DNA of 64,000 bases from Phlebopus portentosus (GCA_037892935.1 JAYXKI010000006.1:1736001-1800000), one strand, 5' to 3'; counted from the stretch's first letter, positions 10,317 through 20,908 are shown. Notes: generated by a model from the sequence alone, not told the origin. Program-made: numbers and translations.

Positions 10317-10582
10317 ATGCGAGCATCTTCAGCGATTCTTGCTATTCTCACTATCGCCGCAGGGTCGCCACTGCTTTACCTGCCGCATCTTCGAGCAGCA
10401 CGAAAGCGACAGGATCCACGACGGGATCCAGCAGCTCAAGTACAGGTATCAAGCCGGTGCATGCTACTGGCTCTACAGCGTTCAAAGCCCGCGCAGAGCC
10501 TACCAGCTCGACCAGCAGTGTGGACTCAGACGCAGGAAGTGTATGTTGTTTCGCATATGCTGCGATTGCGTTGAGATTCTGA
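10317..10582 (+). pseudogene. Frameshifted Ser/Thr-rich secreted protein
   Basis: The ATG at 10317 opens a clean signal-peptide frame, MRASSAILAILTIAAG. At about 10362 this frame turns into Arg-rich sequence. A frame one base over continues instead as VATALPAASSSSTKATGSTT, a Ser/Thr-rich stalk, and ends in the hydrophobic tail VCCFAYAAIALRF before TGA at 10580. One extra base would join them into a typical small secreted or GPI-anchored fungal protein. No splice site explains the shift. I read it as a one-base loss in a once-active gene, although an assembly error cannot be excluded. It lies in the part of the left duplication copy that is missing from the right copy. Confidence 0.55.
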
Positions 10583-11203
10583 TATAAAAACATAGTGGCC
10601 TTGTTGCACCTAGTTGGGTCCTTGAAGCTACTTCATCCAAGAAAGACACATCGGGTCAGTAATGTAAGCATCTCCTAAAGACATTGTCGTATACCAATCA
10701 TTCATGTAAACACTTAACAAGAGATGTCCAGTACCTCATGCCTGACCTTGCGTTCAATATGTTTCATTCGGTTCCTTCTGATAGATTGCAATGCGACAGA
10801 GTATATGCTGATTGATCCGTTATACCACATGCTTGGTGCCTCGAGTTTTCCATTTGCATGCCCAAGAGCTTCGATCAGAGATTGGTCGAAGCGGTCATTG
10901 TGATGGTGAGTTCACCCTGCCAGGATGTGCAGGCGCATTTTGGTCAGCCCGACTCGCCCCCGACAGGCGATGGGCGATGGATCATCCACCAGGGCAGTTA
11001 GAAGACAACTAAACACAAGGAACCCGAGCATCGTTAAAAGTATCATCTCCATATTTGAGAGCTCACTTTGAGTACTCGTCTCGACTACCATGCGGAGCAA
11101 AGACATATCGTCCTTTCCGGCATGATTGTTGCTGTTGCGGCCGTCAGACGGAAGATCCTCAGCATCGTTCAATTTCTTCATCAGTAAAATCAAAACACCC
11201 AAC
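10583..11203. other. Non-coding part of the left duplication copy
   Basis: The sequence matches 12.18-12.69 kb. No gene is supported. Confidence 0.55.
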
Positions 11204-11358
11204 ATGCAGCTCGCGCACACAATTGTCCTCTTTACTACTTTCTTGCTGGCATGGTCCTCACCCCAGCAGACTATATGCCCGATTTCCCATATCAATTTCC
11301 AGATTATTTGTGCTGGAGAGACGGCAACAAGAATGATGATGAGGTATTGCGACTGCCC
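11204..11358 (+). pseudogene. Decayed SSP copy
   Basis: This is the right-hand duplicate of SSP-6. It starts MQLAHTIVLFTTFLLAWSS and keeps QTICPISHIN, but residues around the signal cleavage site are deleted. The first cysteine of the CX3C pair is now Phe (FQIIC), and the second half is scrambled (MMMRYCDCP). After TGCCC the intron donor has become GTGGGT, and no acceptor plus LQT exon follows at the right distance, so translation would run on to about 11428. Loss of a conserved cysteine and of the splice pattern argues for a pseudogene, although the frame is still open. Confidence 0.6.
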
Positions 11359-11428
11359 GTGGGTAGAGAGTTCAGATTCTCTCGGTGCAGATAGTGCTGG
11401 TCGCCAATCAGGAAGGCAGATGACGTAG

Positions 11429-12680
11429 CTGATATTCTGTGGGTTGGCATCCTTTTGCGGGTTGTGAAGACTATTCAGTTTGTCCTGAATTCCGAGGATG
11501 GTGGTGCTACGTTTCTTCGCCGAAATATAAGGCTAGAGATGCCGTGAATATTCAACTGCCATGAAGTGGATGCTAAGTGGCTTGCTTGTCAGTCGGAATC
11601 GTATAGCCGGAGGTGATTAAACCTCAAGGACAACAGTGCCGAAGTCCAGAGAATTGGGAGCCGTGCAAACAAGTCATGAGTATGAAAGCTTAACGGCTAT
11701 CTGCGAAAGTAACGTTCATCCGCAGAATAAGTCTGGTCACCGTTGGGGTCGACAGGAGTTTTGGAGCACTGAAGAACATTGATGCGTGTCTACTTTTAGC
11801 GTAGCGGCGACACGCGCAACGTTGGAACAAGACCACTGGACCAACGGGATTGTTTCTGTTGCGCTTACGAGAAGGCACCGGAAAAGAAAGGCGGAGTCTG
11901 CAGTTTCAAGGATGGCGAGAAGCATGAAATTTTATGACCATAGCCCAATCATCTGAACAAAATGTGATGAAAAACGCAAGATTCTGAGAGAACCGGATAC
12001 ATACGGGGTAGTGCACGTCAAGTCTGATTTTTAGGCACAACAAAATACACGCATACATTGTCAAAGAACGAACAAGACATGTCAGTGCTGCTGGATTATC
12101 GCCGACTCTGCAATCCGCGCAGAGCCCACCAGCACCGTAGATCCGAACGATATAATTGTATGTCGTTTTGTATGAATCGCAGTACGTAAAGGTCCCGACA
12201 AAAACATAGATTCCTTGCTGCTTCTAAAGAGCCGAGCCATTGACCTCTTCATCCAAGAAAGATACGTCGATCAGTGCATGAGTCACGATTGTAAGTATCT
12301 TCTGAAGGTATCACCGCACACCAATCACTCACGTAAATAACCAGAGATGTCCTGCTCCACATGCCTGACCTTACGTTCGCTATGTATCTCTGGTCTTTCT
12401 ATAGAATGCAATGGAATAGACATTTGCTGATTGATCCGTTGTGTGGAGGGTCCAGTGCCCTAAGATTTCCATTTGCATGCTAAGAGATGCGATCCCAGAT
12501 TACATAGTCAAAGCGCTCATTGTGAAGTTGACCTCACCTTGGAGACGCACATTGGCTCGCCCCGAAAGGCAGTGTATCACGAGCCTGAGCAGTCGGAAAA
12601 TGATATAAGGAGCCTCGACATCGTTAGAAAGTAGTAACGACCTCTTGAGAGCTTCACTTCGAATACTCGCCTCAATCTCC
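11429..12680. other. Non-coding part of the right duplication copy
   Basis: No gene is supported. The sequence matches the left copy but lacks the hAT element. Confidence 0.55.
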
Positions 12681-12913
12681 ATGCATCTCAAATATATCTC
12701 TATCTTGCTCGCCGCTTTCTTTGCCGGCAGTGCTGTCGCCAGCCCCGACCCTCAGACGACGGATCCTTGTATCTGTAGCATCCTGTGCAACGGTGGGACA
12801 GTTCCTGCCGCCAGCAGCACCGTAATTTGCAATTGCCCGTGAGCATTGTCTAACTTGTCCATTGTTGTCCGGACTGACTTGTGTCTCCTAGTCTCCAAAC
12901 GATTCCGCCGTAA
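12681..12913 (+). CDS. Small secreted cysteine-rich protein (SSP-7), two exons
   Basis: Exons 12681-12838 and 12892-12913, 59 residues. Signal peptide MHLKYISILLAAFFAGSAVA, then PDPQ, CICSILC and ICNC. The 53-nt intron (GTGAGC..CCTAG) splits the Pro codon in phase 2, and the 22-nt last exon adds LQTIPP and TAA. Unspliced reading would stop at CCG TGA. An in-frame upstream ATG at 12645 would put non-hydrophobic residues before the signal peptide, so the MHL start, which aligns with the MQL starts of its paralogues, is preferred. Role unknown. Confidence 0.82.
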
Positions 12914-13419
12914 GCGATATCCCAATCATCGGTGCGAAACACGAGACGCGGAGACAGAGTTATTGAAAAGAGAATGGAGTGTTGCGTGTTTGCGCCCTGT
13001 TTGATGAATGCTTTGTAATCAACGAATTATGTACCGAATGCTAAGCGTACTGTGAAATGTTGCCGTTATAAACCTGGTTGCTAAAAATAGCCCGGAATGC
13101 TGTGAAGTGGTGGGCTAAAGAGAAAATGTTTCATCAGTGATATGTCAGGTGACAGCCATTTTGCAATGCTTTGTTGAAAGTCGGTGATCTTACCCAAATG
13201 CCGTCGAGACGGAGTAACTATACGGCTATTCCGGCCAAAATATCCTTTGAAATGACGAACTAGCACAGACGCGTTCCGATGCTGAGGTTACCCCGTAATA
13301 GAACGTGGAAGATTATAATAGCCATATTATGTTTTGATGTGTCGTATTAATGCAGAGAGAGACGCACCTTTTGATGCTCCGGTACGCCACGTTATACAAA
13401 GTCGGAAACGTAGACGAGG
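12914..13419. other. Intergenic between SSP-7 and SSP-8
   Basis: About 500 nt. I see nothing beyond the promoter of SSP-8. Confidence 0.55.
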
Positions 13420-13427
13420 TATAAAAA
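13420..13427 (+). promoter_or_regulatory. TATA box of SSP-8
   Basis: TATAAAAA, 85 nt upstream of the SSP-8 ATG. Confidence 0.6.
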
Positions 13428-13504
13428 GTCGCTTTTATCATCAGTCAAACCCAGTAGGCGAGAACATTCAACACTACGGCCATTGTAGTCTCGAGACAGG
13501 CATC

Positions 13505-13765
13505 ATGCAATTCAGATCCATTGCTCTTGTCTTCACCGCGCTTTTCGCTGGTAGTGCGCTTGCGACTCCTGCTCCCCAAACGACGTTCGACCCGACGCAC
13601 ATCGAATGCAAGTTCGTATGTTTGAATGCTGGCGCAACGGCCACGGCGACGAACATCCCGAGTGGCGGAGTCATTTGCCACTGCCCGTGAGTAGATGCAA
13701 CTGAGAGACTATTGTCAGTGACCGGGCTGACCATTTTGTTCAGAATCCAGACCACCTCGGCATGA
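13505..13765 (+). CDS. Small secreted cysteine-rich protein (SSP-8), two exons
   Basis: Exons 13505-13686 and 13744-13765, 67 residues. Signal peptide MQFRSIALVFTALFAGSALA, then PAPQ, CKFVC (CX3C), an Ala/Thr-rich spacer and ICHC. The 57-nt intron (GTGAGT..TTCAG) splits the Pro codon in phase 2. The 22-nt last exon adds IQTTSA and TGA. Like SSP-6 and SSP-7, an unspliced message would stop immediately (CCG TGA). It is the last gene of the cluster; the next paralogue is 35 kb away at 48.6 kb. Confidence 0.83.
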
Positions 13766-14849
13766 ATTCGGCGGCAGTCTGACCTAATGAGGGCAGGTAA
13801 AGAAAGCAATGTACATTTGCAGTCTGTAATTGAACGAATGTAGCTGCAGACCTTTGCGGAGACGAGATAAGACCGCGAGACATTTATGTGACCAAACTCA
13901 AAAGAGTGCCCTTCTAGAGCGTGAGTCACCAACAGGGCAGACAGATATCATCATAAGCGAGCCCTACAGGAGCCAGCCCGAGATACGGGAGACTGTCGCT
14001 GACAGAAAAGAAGTACGGCGCAAAAGAGAAGGGCCCCGAAGTTTCCTTCGCATTTACCAAGGAGCTGTTTATGGCTATGTGATTTATAGAAATCATCTTG
14101 ATAGCACAATGGACGAGGTGACGAGCAGATGTACATGCAAGGTCGAGAAGGATATGCAGGAAACGAAGTCGGCTATGGTTTGTCCGGAGAAGGGTCATCG
14201 AGTGGAGGATATGCTCTCCGCAAATGTCGATATTTACTAAGTTTTATCAATGCAAGTGTTTCTACGCGTCCCTTCTGAGCATGCAATTATGCTAGTAGTC
14301 AACAAAATTACGGACCGTTTCGGATGAATTCTCCAAAATTTAATGCTCTTTCTATATCTTCAGGATTGGTCAAGTTCCTATTCTCTTTGAACAAGGATGA
14401 TTTGTCGCGTTATCAGCGAGATGCTTCATTGATACTAACTTTCGAACATTCTCCTTAATTTTCCATGAAAGTTGTACCTGATAGATATGAATGAATAAGG
14501 ATTTCCATTCAACAAAATGAGTAGCTTACGATGGATCCGGATAGTCGCGTCCCAGTCTATGTAGCTCTTTGTACAGTGCGATGGCTCTGAGCCGCGTCTG
14601 GTTCGTCGACATCTGTTGAGTACGTGATGGTGACAGACATACCATACCTGTGGTTGGACGACGCGTCTCCCGTCCCACGGTAAAATGACGTAGCGTGACG
14701 CCGATCACTGGACTCTGCATGGACCGTCTCGCACACTAAAGAAGTATTAGATAGTCTCACACTTAAACTTCCACCACCACTATCCCAGAGGGTTCATCGC
14801 AACTGTCCTTATAAATAAATAACGAATACTCTCTAGAACAGTTTCAACG
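13766..14849. other. Intergenic between SSP cluster and DUF1295 gene
   Basis: About 1.1 kb. Open frames of up to 136 codons exist around 13830-14240 on both strands, but neither shows a family, a signal peptide or splice structure. No gene is supported. Confidence 0.5.
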
Positions 14850-16146
14850 ATGGGCGCATTTTCTCGACTTCTGCCACCTCTTGTTAGTGCTTATGGCCTT
14901 CAAACGCGTCGGTACTCAATGCTTGCCACCGTAAAGTTAAACGCTGAATGGCTCTTTAGTCTTTGCTTTGATTTTTGTTCCGCAAAAGAATGAAATGTTC
15001 TACGATTTCGGCGGAGCACTTGGTTTCTTGTCGACGACATTCGTCTCCTTGTACTATCCCGCTTTGAGGGACAAGTACATACTCAAAAGGGACATCTCGC
15101 TTCCCAGACTCTCCTCGTTTGCATCGCGTCAGTTGCTTCTTAGTGGCTGCTTGATACTTTGGAGCTCGAGGCTAGGAACATTCTTGTTGACCGTAGGAGC
15201 CTCTTATATGACTGTTTCTGTCCTAAGCTTATGTGCCACCGAGATAGCGAGCCCTTAAGTCTGGGGGCGATTCTCGTTTCGACGAGGTAAAGCATCAGCC
15301 TACGAAGTTCACCTTCTTCTGGATGGCACAAGGTCTTCTCCTTAATACTTATTACTGATGCGAGTCTCAGTCTCTATTCTTATAGCAACCTGGGTCTTTC
15401 TGGTTGGTTTACCAGTATTCATGGTAAGGCTTTATTTCGACGCAGGTGTACATAGTCGGCTTACCAGCGTTCTAGGTGAACACTATGCCTGCACATCTGC
15501 ATCCTCCGCTTCTTCCTCGCGACTTCTTCGCTTTGGGCTTGTTTACCAGCTCGTTTTTGATCGAGATAATTGCAGATCATCAAAAGACCGCATGGAGAAA
15601 AGAGAAAGCTGAAAAGAAGCATGAAGAGCAGTTCATTAGCCGCGGTCTTTGGAGCATTAGCAGGCATCCCAAGTAGGCTCTTTCTTTGACGGTCACGACA
15701 CGCTGCATTCTGACGACCCCTAATAGTTACGTTGGCGAAGTGGGATTGTGGACTGGAATATGGGCACTCTCCACCACGTCGTTACAAAGCTCCTATTTCC
15801 CGAGAGTAGCGCCAGTCATCGCAGCGGCGAGCCCGATAGTGACGTATTTGCTCATCAGAAAGGTATATTGTCGAATTCCGTGCCTTAGACAAGGTCTAAC
15901 CTGTTGGCATAATTTAGGTTTCTGGCGTTCCACCTCTCGAGGTAAGGAAGAGTGCTTTTGGGCCACTGCATGGAAGCAGCTGAATTGTTTCATTTATATA
16001 GAAAGCTGGCGATAAGAAATTTGGTAACGACCCTAAATGGCAAGAATACAAGAGGTGAGCGTATACGGTTAACGCCGCTGGAAGGAATGTTCTAAATTCA
16101 ATGCAGGACTGTTCCTGTCTTCTGGCCGTGGGGACCGTCAAACTAA
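14850..16146 (+). CDS. DUF1295 membrane protein (steroid 5-alpha-reductase-like C-terminal domain)
   Basis: Nine exons: 14850-14907, 14960-15192, 15248-15332, 15386-15423, 15476-15672, 15727-15862, 15918-15941, 16002-16054 and 16107-16146 (864 nt, 287 residues). The N-terminus MGAFSRLLPPLVSAYGLQ leads into several membrane segments, then RALKSGGDSRFDEVK. The reductase/methyltransferase-like core follows, with ISRHPNYVGEVGLWTGIW and the end VPVFWPWGPSN. The HPNY(x)GE motif is typical of DUF1295 and of the related sterol reductase and isoprenylcysteine methyltransferase families, where it binds the cofactor. A lipid or sterol reductase-like role at the ER is inference. Introns are 52-60 nt. It is followed in the same direction by ERG3 after 595 nt. 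Confidence 0.9.
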
Positions 16147-16741
16147 GAGCAACCTGTGCTTTTCTCTCATTTACCCTTTAGGATGTCTGGATGTCTCTCA
16201 AGGCACAAGCTTGTAAGTAGATATTTGTTGTGACAAAACGAAGATGAAATAGTTGGAGACAAATGCAAACCGCATGATGACCACGGGAGATAGCAGAAAA
16301 ATCATGCAACATGAAAAAAGCAAACGTACCGGGAGTAAACCGCCTAGATCCTAGGAGATGGTACGACATATGAAATCGGAGAGACCGGGACTCAGAATGA
16401 AATGGGCTCACTTTCATTTGTCGCCCTTCCGAAGATGATCAAGTTGCTGGTCACGTCTGCCGTACTTATGTCGCGAGGACTGGGTGAGTATCGAGACGAT
16501 CAAGGACGGATCCGGAGAATTTGTGACAGGATAGGCAAGTGACGTAAGGCTCACTTATCTTATCAGTGCGATGTGTCAGCAATTTTTCCAATGTTGCACG
16601 ACTTCTAATAATTTAAATAGACAGACGGTCATCATCATCAGCTCCAGTCAGTACTTGGTCTGTTGCACTCACTCACTGACTCCGCCGCTCACCCCACCTT
16701 CCTTTGGTCTCACCGTTGAGCACTGCTTCCCACCGCCGAGT
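16147..16741. other. Intergenic, ERG3 promoter region
   Basis: 595 nt. A pyrimidine-rich stretch (about 16665-16735) lies immediately upstream of the ERG3 ATG. No separate gene is seen. Confidence 0.6.
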
Positions 16742-17887
16742 ATGGACTACGTTCTCGAGCTCTGTGACGAGTATTTCCTCGACAAAGTATGGGCGAAGAT
16801 CGTTCCTCTCTCTGCCTTCTCCGTTCCGACCGGTTCAGAACCGCTGTACTCTCTCAATAGCTCCCTGCCTCTCAAACTTTCTCATGGCTCATCGCTGAGC
16901 TCGTCGTGGTCCCACTTCATTGGTCTCTCACACCTCCCGCACCCTCAATTACCATCCGCGAATATGTCTCAATCTATTCTCGATGCATCATCTATTTCCG
17001 CATGGCCACGCGACTACATTCCCCGACAGATCATTTCACTTTCCGTGCTAACCATGATCGGGATCCACGTCTTATATTTCGTTTTTGCGGGGTTTTCGTA
17101 CTACTTCATCTTCAACCATGACATGATGCGCCATCCACGCTTCCTCAAGAATCAAGTTCGCCAAGAGATTCAATTGAGCTTACGTGCTTTTCCCGGGATG
17201 ATGGCTCTCACGTTGCCATTCTTTCAAGCGGAGGTTATGGGATATTCAAAACTGTATAAGGACCCGAAGGAGTACGGTTGGGGTTACTTCTTCTTCTCGA
17301 TCTTATGGTATGTTTTACCAGTCATTTTGCTGTGGACTGTCATTTAGCTTGCGCTTTGCATCAGGTTTCTTCTTTTCACCGACTTTTGCATTTACTGGGC
17401 CCACCGCTGGCTCCATATCCCGTTTATTTACAAGCGTCTGCATAAGCCGCATCATAAATGGATAAGTTCGTTACGATTTTATACCATTCTCGACTAGAAT
17501 GCTCACACGACAGCAGTTCCGAGCCCATTCGCTTCCCACGCTTTCCACCCAGTCGATGGATTCGTTCAATCCTTCCCGTATCATTTATTTGTCTTCCTTT
17601 TTCCAATGCAGCGACAACTCTATCTCGCACTTTTCGTCGGAGTCAACTTTTGGAGCATACTCATTCATGACTCGGACATGATTACCGGACATCCGCTGGA
17701 GCATATCATCAACGGGCCTGCGCATCACACGTTGCATCATATTTATTTCACCGTCAACTACGGGCAGTATTTCACGTGGGCAGATCGTGCAGGTAACTCG
17801 TATCGACACCCTGCAAAGGAACTCGATCCTCTGCTGGAGGTGCAAATGGCCGACCGACTGGCGGCGGAGAAAAAGAAGCAGCTATGA
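16742..17887 (+). CDS. ERG3: Delta(7)-sterol 5(6)-desaturase
   Basis: Three exons: 16742-17307, 17365-17465 and 17517-17887 (1038 nt, 345 residues, the family length). The enzyme introduces the C5-C6 double bond of ergosterol in the ER membrane, using a di-iron centre. All histidine boxes are present: HRWLH (202-206), HKPHH (215-219) and HHTLHH (ending at 297). Hydrophobic segments flank them, for example [19 protein letters not shown]. The start [18 protein letters not shown] matches basidiomycete homologues. Earlier in-frame codons, back to 16571, have no such support. The second donor is the unusual GTTCGT, chosen because it alone restores [14 protein letters not shown]. No damage is seen. 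Confidence 0.95.
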
Positions 17888-18257
17888 ACGTCATTGACCA
17901 ACTAAATTTAGATATTTTTGTCTTTATTTTCATACCTATGGTCGTGTTTTCGCTTACAATATTCTCACTTATGTGGTATATTCCAACGGCTTAAAGGGCA
18001 GGAGTAATTCGTGGACATCTAAGTCCACAGTTGTATTCTCCTTTTTTTATTATTTAGCTTCGCAATGTTGTGTAACAGAATTGAATACAAATCTCTCGCC
18101 TCACTCTTCCTGTTGGACTCGGGAAAAATAAAAGTTGAATAATTGATGACGTAATTTACGCGTGCCTTTGTGATGTTGTGATTTTCAAGGATTCGCGGTT
18201 GACTCGAGAAACAAGACACCGTCGTCTACGAACAGCTCTTGGAAGCAAACAACCACC
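17888..18257. other. Intergenic between ERG3 and RAE1
   Basis: 370 nt, AT-rich. It should hold the ERG3 terminator and the RAE1 promoter. Nothing else is seen. Confidence 0.6.
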
Positions 18258-19786
18258 ATGTCGTTCTTTGGGAGCACGACATCGACGTCGACCGCACTGG
18301 GCGGAACAAACGCAAATGAACCAAAGGACGTAGAAGTCTCTGACCCGCCTAATGATTCAATCAGCTCAGTTTCGTTCTCGACTGCCGGCGAGTATCTTGC
18401 AGTTGGGAGTTGGAACAATGAGGTATGTACTCTTCACACTTCCGGATGTCCGATGTTATCTAGTAATGCAAGGAAGCTGACATGCGCATGTGGTCGTAGG
18501 TCCGGATTTACGAAGTAAATCCACAAGGCGGCCAGACACAAGGAAAGGCGATGTACCAGCATCAGGGTCCCGTGCTTGGTGTCTGCTGGAACAAAGTGCG
18601 AATAAAGTGAAAGAACTTTGATGCTCGCAAACTTACTCATGCACTGCTTCTTCTTTGCAGGAAGGCAACAAACTTATTTCGGGCGGCGCGGACAATGCGG
18701 CGCGGATGTACGACTTGGCGACCGGTGCGAGCTCGCAAGTCGCGCAGCACGATGCACCTGTGAGGTGTGTTAGGTGGCTTGATACGCCACAGGGTGGGAT
18801 TCTTGCGACGGGTAGCTGGGATAAGACGCTTAGGGTATGTTTTGGCCTTTGTTTTCATGGTTATGTATGGTATGGCTGTTGACTATTGGAATGAAATCAA
18901 GTACTGGGATACGCGCCAACCGAACCCCATCTCTGTCGTCCAATTACCTGAACGATGTTATTCCATGGATGTCGTCTATCCACTCTTGGCCGTTGCTACC
19001 GCCGAGCGACACATTCAGATCTTTAACCTCACAAACCCGACCACGCCTTATAGAGTGAGATGAAACTGTCTTCGTCGCATTCACTTGCAACTTTGAAACT
19101 GACGTTTCGACGCTGTTCTGTTAGACATCAACATCTCCGTTGAAGTGGCAAACACGTGTTGTTAGTTGTTTTCCTTCTGCAGATGGTTATGCTGTTGGGA
19201 GTATCGAAGGCCGAGTTGCTATTCAGTGCGTCTAACTATCATTACACTGCGAACTTGGCTATAAACATGATCGTCCTTCCAGATATGTGGAAGAATCTAA
19301 ATCCAGGCAAGTCACGATACTAACGAAGTTCATTAATCTCTCGTAGCTTAACTTTATTTCCAGCCAAAATTTCTCTTTCAAATGCCACCGTAAAGACCAA
19401 TCACCGACTGTAAAAGACCAGACGATGGTCTTCGCCGTGAATGATATCGTATTTCACCCTGTGCATGGAACATTCTCCACGGCAGGCTCAGACGGCACTG
19501 TCAACTTCTGGGATAAAGATGCGCGAACGCGATTGAAGAGTGCGTTTCGTCACACCTTCCTCCTCTGTCTATTCTGACGGTATCTCCCGTAACGCTCCTA
19601 GCCTTCGACCCTGCTCCGGGCCCGATCACATCGACCGCGTTCAACCGAAGCGGTTCGATCTTTGCGTACGCTGTATCGTACGATTGGTCAAAGGGCCATA
19701 CGGGCATGACGCCGGGCCATCCGAACAAAGTCATGCTCCACGCTTGCAAGGATGAAGAGGTGAAGAAGCGCGGAACTAGGAAATGA
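18258..19786 (+). CDS. RAE1: mRNA export factor RAE1/GLE2 (copy A), WD40
   Basis: Eight exons: 18258-18422, 18500-18595, 18661-18834, 18902-19054, 19125-19225, 19283-19306, 19364-19539 and 19602-19786 (1074 nt, 357 residues). The start [12 protein letters not shown] repeats such as [20 protein letters not shown] and [17 protein letters not shown], and the conserved end [15 protein letters not shown] identify RAE1/GLE2. This seven-bladed propeller binds the GLEBS motif of Nup98 and supports mRNA export at the nuclear pore. Exon 6 (24 nt) ends in a GC donor (AG|GCAAGT). Only this donor keeps the frame into [10 protein letters not shown] diverged paralogue with the same exon plan lies inverted at 30868-32354. 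Confidence 0.95.
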
Positions 19787-20368
19787 TAAGAACTTCACGG
19801 CGGAGGGCTGCGTTCTTACCTTTGTGTCAGTTGCCTACCTCGAATTTGTTCGTCGGCATGTACATCTATAGCATTTATGTTCCCGTCTTTGAACAAGCTA
19901 CACTGCCTAATTGCAAAATTTGGAGAAGGAGTGGTACAAGGCAAGTCTCCCAGACGGTTTATCTTCTTGAGACATCCACGTGTAAAATTGATACGTTTTC
20001 AACTGCGGCCGTGTTCGTACCAACTGTCAGCGCAGAAAATATGGGAAGCAGTCAATCTGATGCAGTTCATTTTACACTTTCCTTTGCCAGATATTGTGGT
20101 GGCGAAATTTGCGTCACACGCAGAAATCCACGCCTTTCAAGGAGCGTGCACCATGCAAGCGTCCAACAGAAATCAATTATTCCATGTCCTGAAAGTATCA
20201 AATGGCTCTCCAGAAGCCCACAAACAGATAAATCACTTTACAGAGTTGCACGCTAATTCGATGATCACGAGTGTCCAATCAAGCACGAGCCTCGTACTTC
20301 ATGGCTCTAGTCCTCGCCCTTCAGCCAAGCGTCAGTCAACCAAGCCAGAAATCATCAAGGTAATAGAC
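19787..20368. other. Intergenic, convergent 3' ends
   Basis: About 580 nt between the convergent RAE1 copy A and the leftward gene ending at 20369. A 180-codon plus frame spans 19877-20419 but has no recognisable domain and overlaps the end of the minus-strand gene, so I do not call it. Confidence 0.5.
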
Positions 20369-20908
20369 CTACATATTTTTAGCCCGAAGCACATCGCGGT
20401 CATACCCATCACTCAATGAATTGAGCGGGACGCGTTCTTCGAGAGGCATGTGCTGAACACGGACAGCATCGCGTTGAGTGACTTCAAAGTGGCCAGGGCA
20501 TCGCCTGCCGTAATAGTTGTTTTCGCAGCGATAGACTCCCGGCCTGTCCTTGCACACGTTATCGGCCTCGCACAAGCTGCACCTTTTCAGGTGAGTCCAG
20601 CGGGAATCGCCATAGCGAGCCTTCTGGCGCTTCAGGTTGGCTTTCCCCTCTGCGAGATACGTGCGATTGTCCCAAGCATTAATGGCACGGTTGCATTCCT
20701 CTCTCTTGATGTCGGCGGACAGGTACGGATCGAAGACCGCCTCCCATGGCCAAACTGAGAGGACAACATCCGGTCCATCCCTTATGAGCATATCAGTGAA
20801 CCCTTCAGGACGAGCGCCGTATCGGAATGGAGAATATTTAAGTGGGTTGCGTTTGTACGCGGACGAATCAAGAGGTTGAGGACGCGGCTTCATGAATGGA
20901 ATTTTCAT
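20369..20908 (-). CDS. Unknown protein with a Cys-rich segment
   Basis: An open frame of 179 codons from the ATG at 20908 (MKIPFMKPRPQPLDSSAYK) to TAG at 20369. It reads as a real protein: FRYGARPEGFTDMLI, an Arg/Lys/Trp-rich middle, then CSLCEADNVC and later YRCENNYYGRRCPGH, which could bind zinc. I recognise no family. Further exons may lie upstream to about 21.3 kb: a hydrophobic frame (minus, 21138-21324) ends at a good donor, and LAHLPLDFNS lies just upstream of an acceptor, but I could not join them in frame. The start is therefore tentative. Confidence 0.55.
   Translation of the reverse strand: MKIPFMKPRPQPLDSSAYKRNPLKYSPFRYGARPEGFTDMLIRDGPDVVLSVWPWEAVFDPYLSADIKREECNRAINAWDNRTYLAEGKANLKRQKARYGDSRWTHLKRCSLCEADNVCKDRPGVYRCENNYYGRRCPGHFEVTQRDAVRVQHMPLEERVPLNSLSDGYDRDVLRAKNM

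Larger units (their letters stand above)
8722..12691 (+). repeat. Diverged tandem duplication of an SSP gene and its flank
   Basis: Sequence from SSP-6 to about 11.1 kb recurs from about 11.2 to 12.7 kb in the same order. Aligned blocks include 9080-9555 with 11520-12000, 10076-10160 with 12010-12100, 10490-10830 with 12115-12445 and 10830-11090 with 12445-12691. Each copy starts with an SSP gene beginning MQL. Identity is moderate, with many small indels. The left copy is longer because it holds the hAT element (9563-10067) and a further ~300 nt around 10180-10480. Boundaries are approximate, drawn by eye. Confidence 0.75.

Noticed and set aside
3808..13765. Idea that the small genes are mating-pheromone precursors
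   Set aside because: They have signal peptides and lack a C-terminal CaaX box, unlike basidiomycete pheromone precursors.
13830..14240. 136-codon open frame on plus
   Set aside because: Overlaps equally long minus frames; no domain, intron or codon pattern in its favour.
19877..20419. 180-codon open frame on plus
   Set aside because: No recognisable domain and it overlaps the end of a better minus-strand coding frame.
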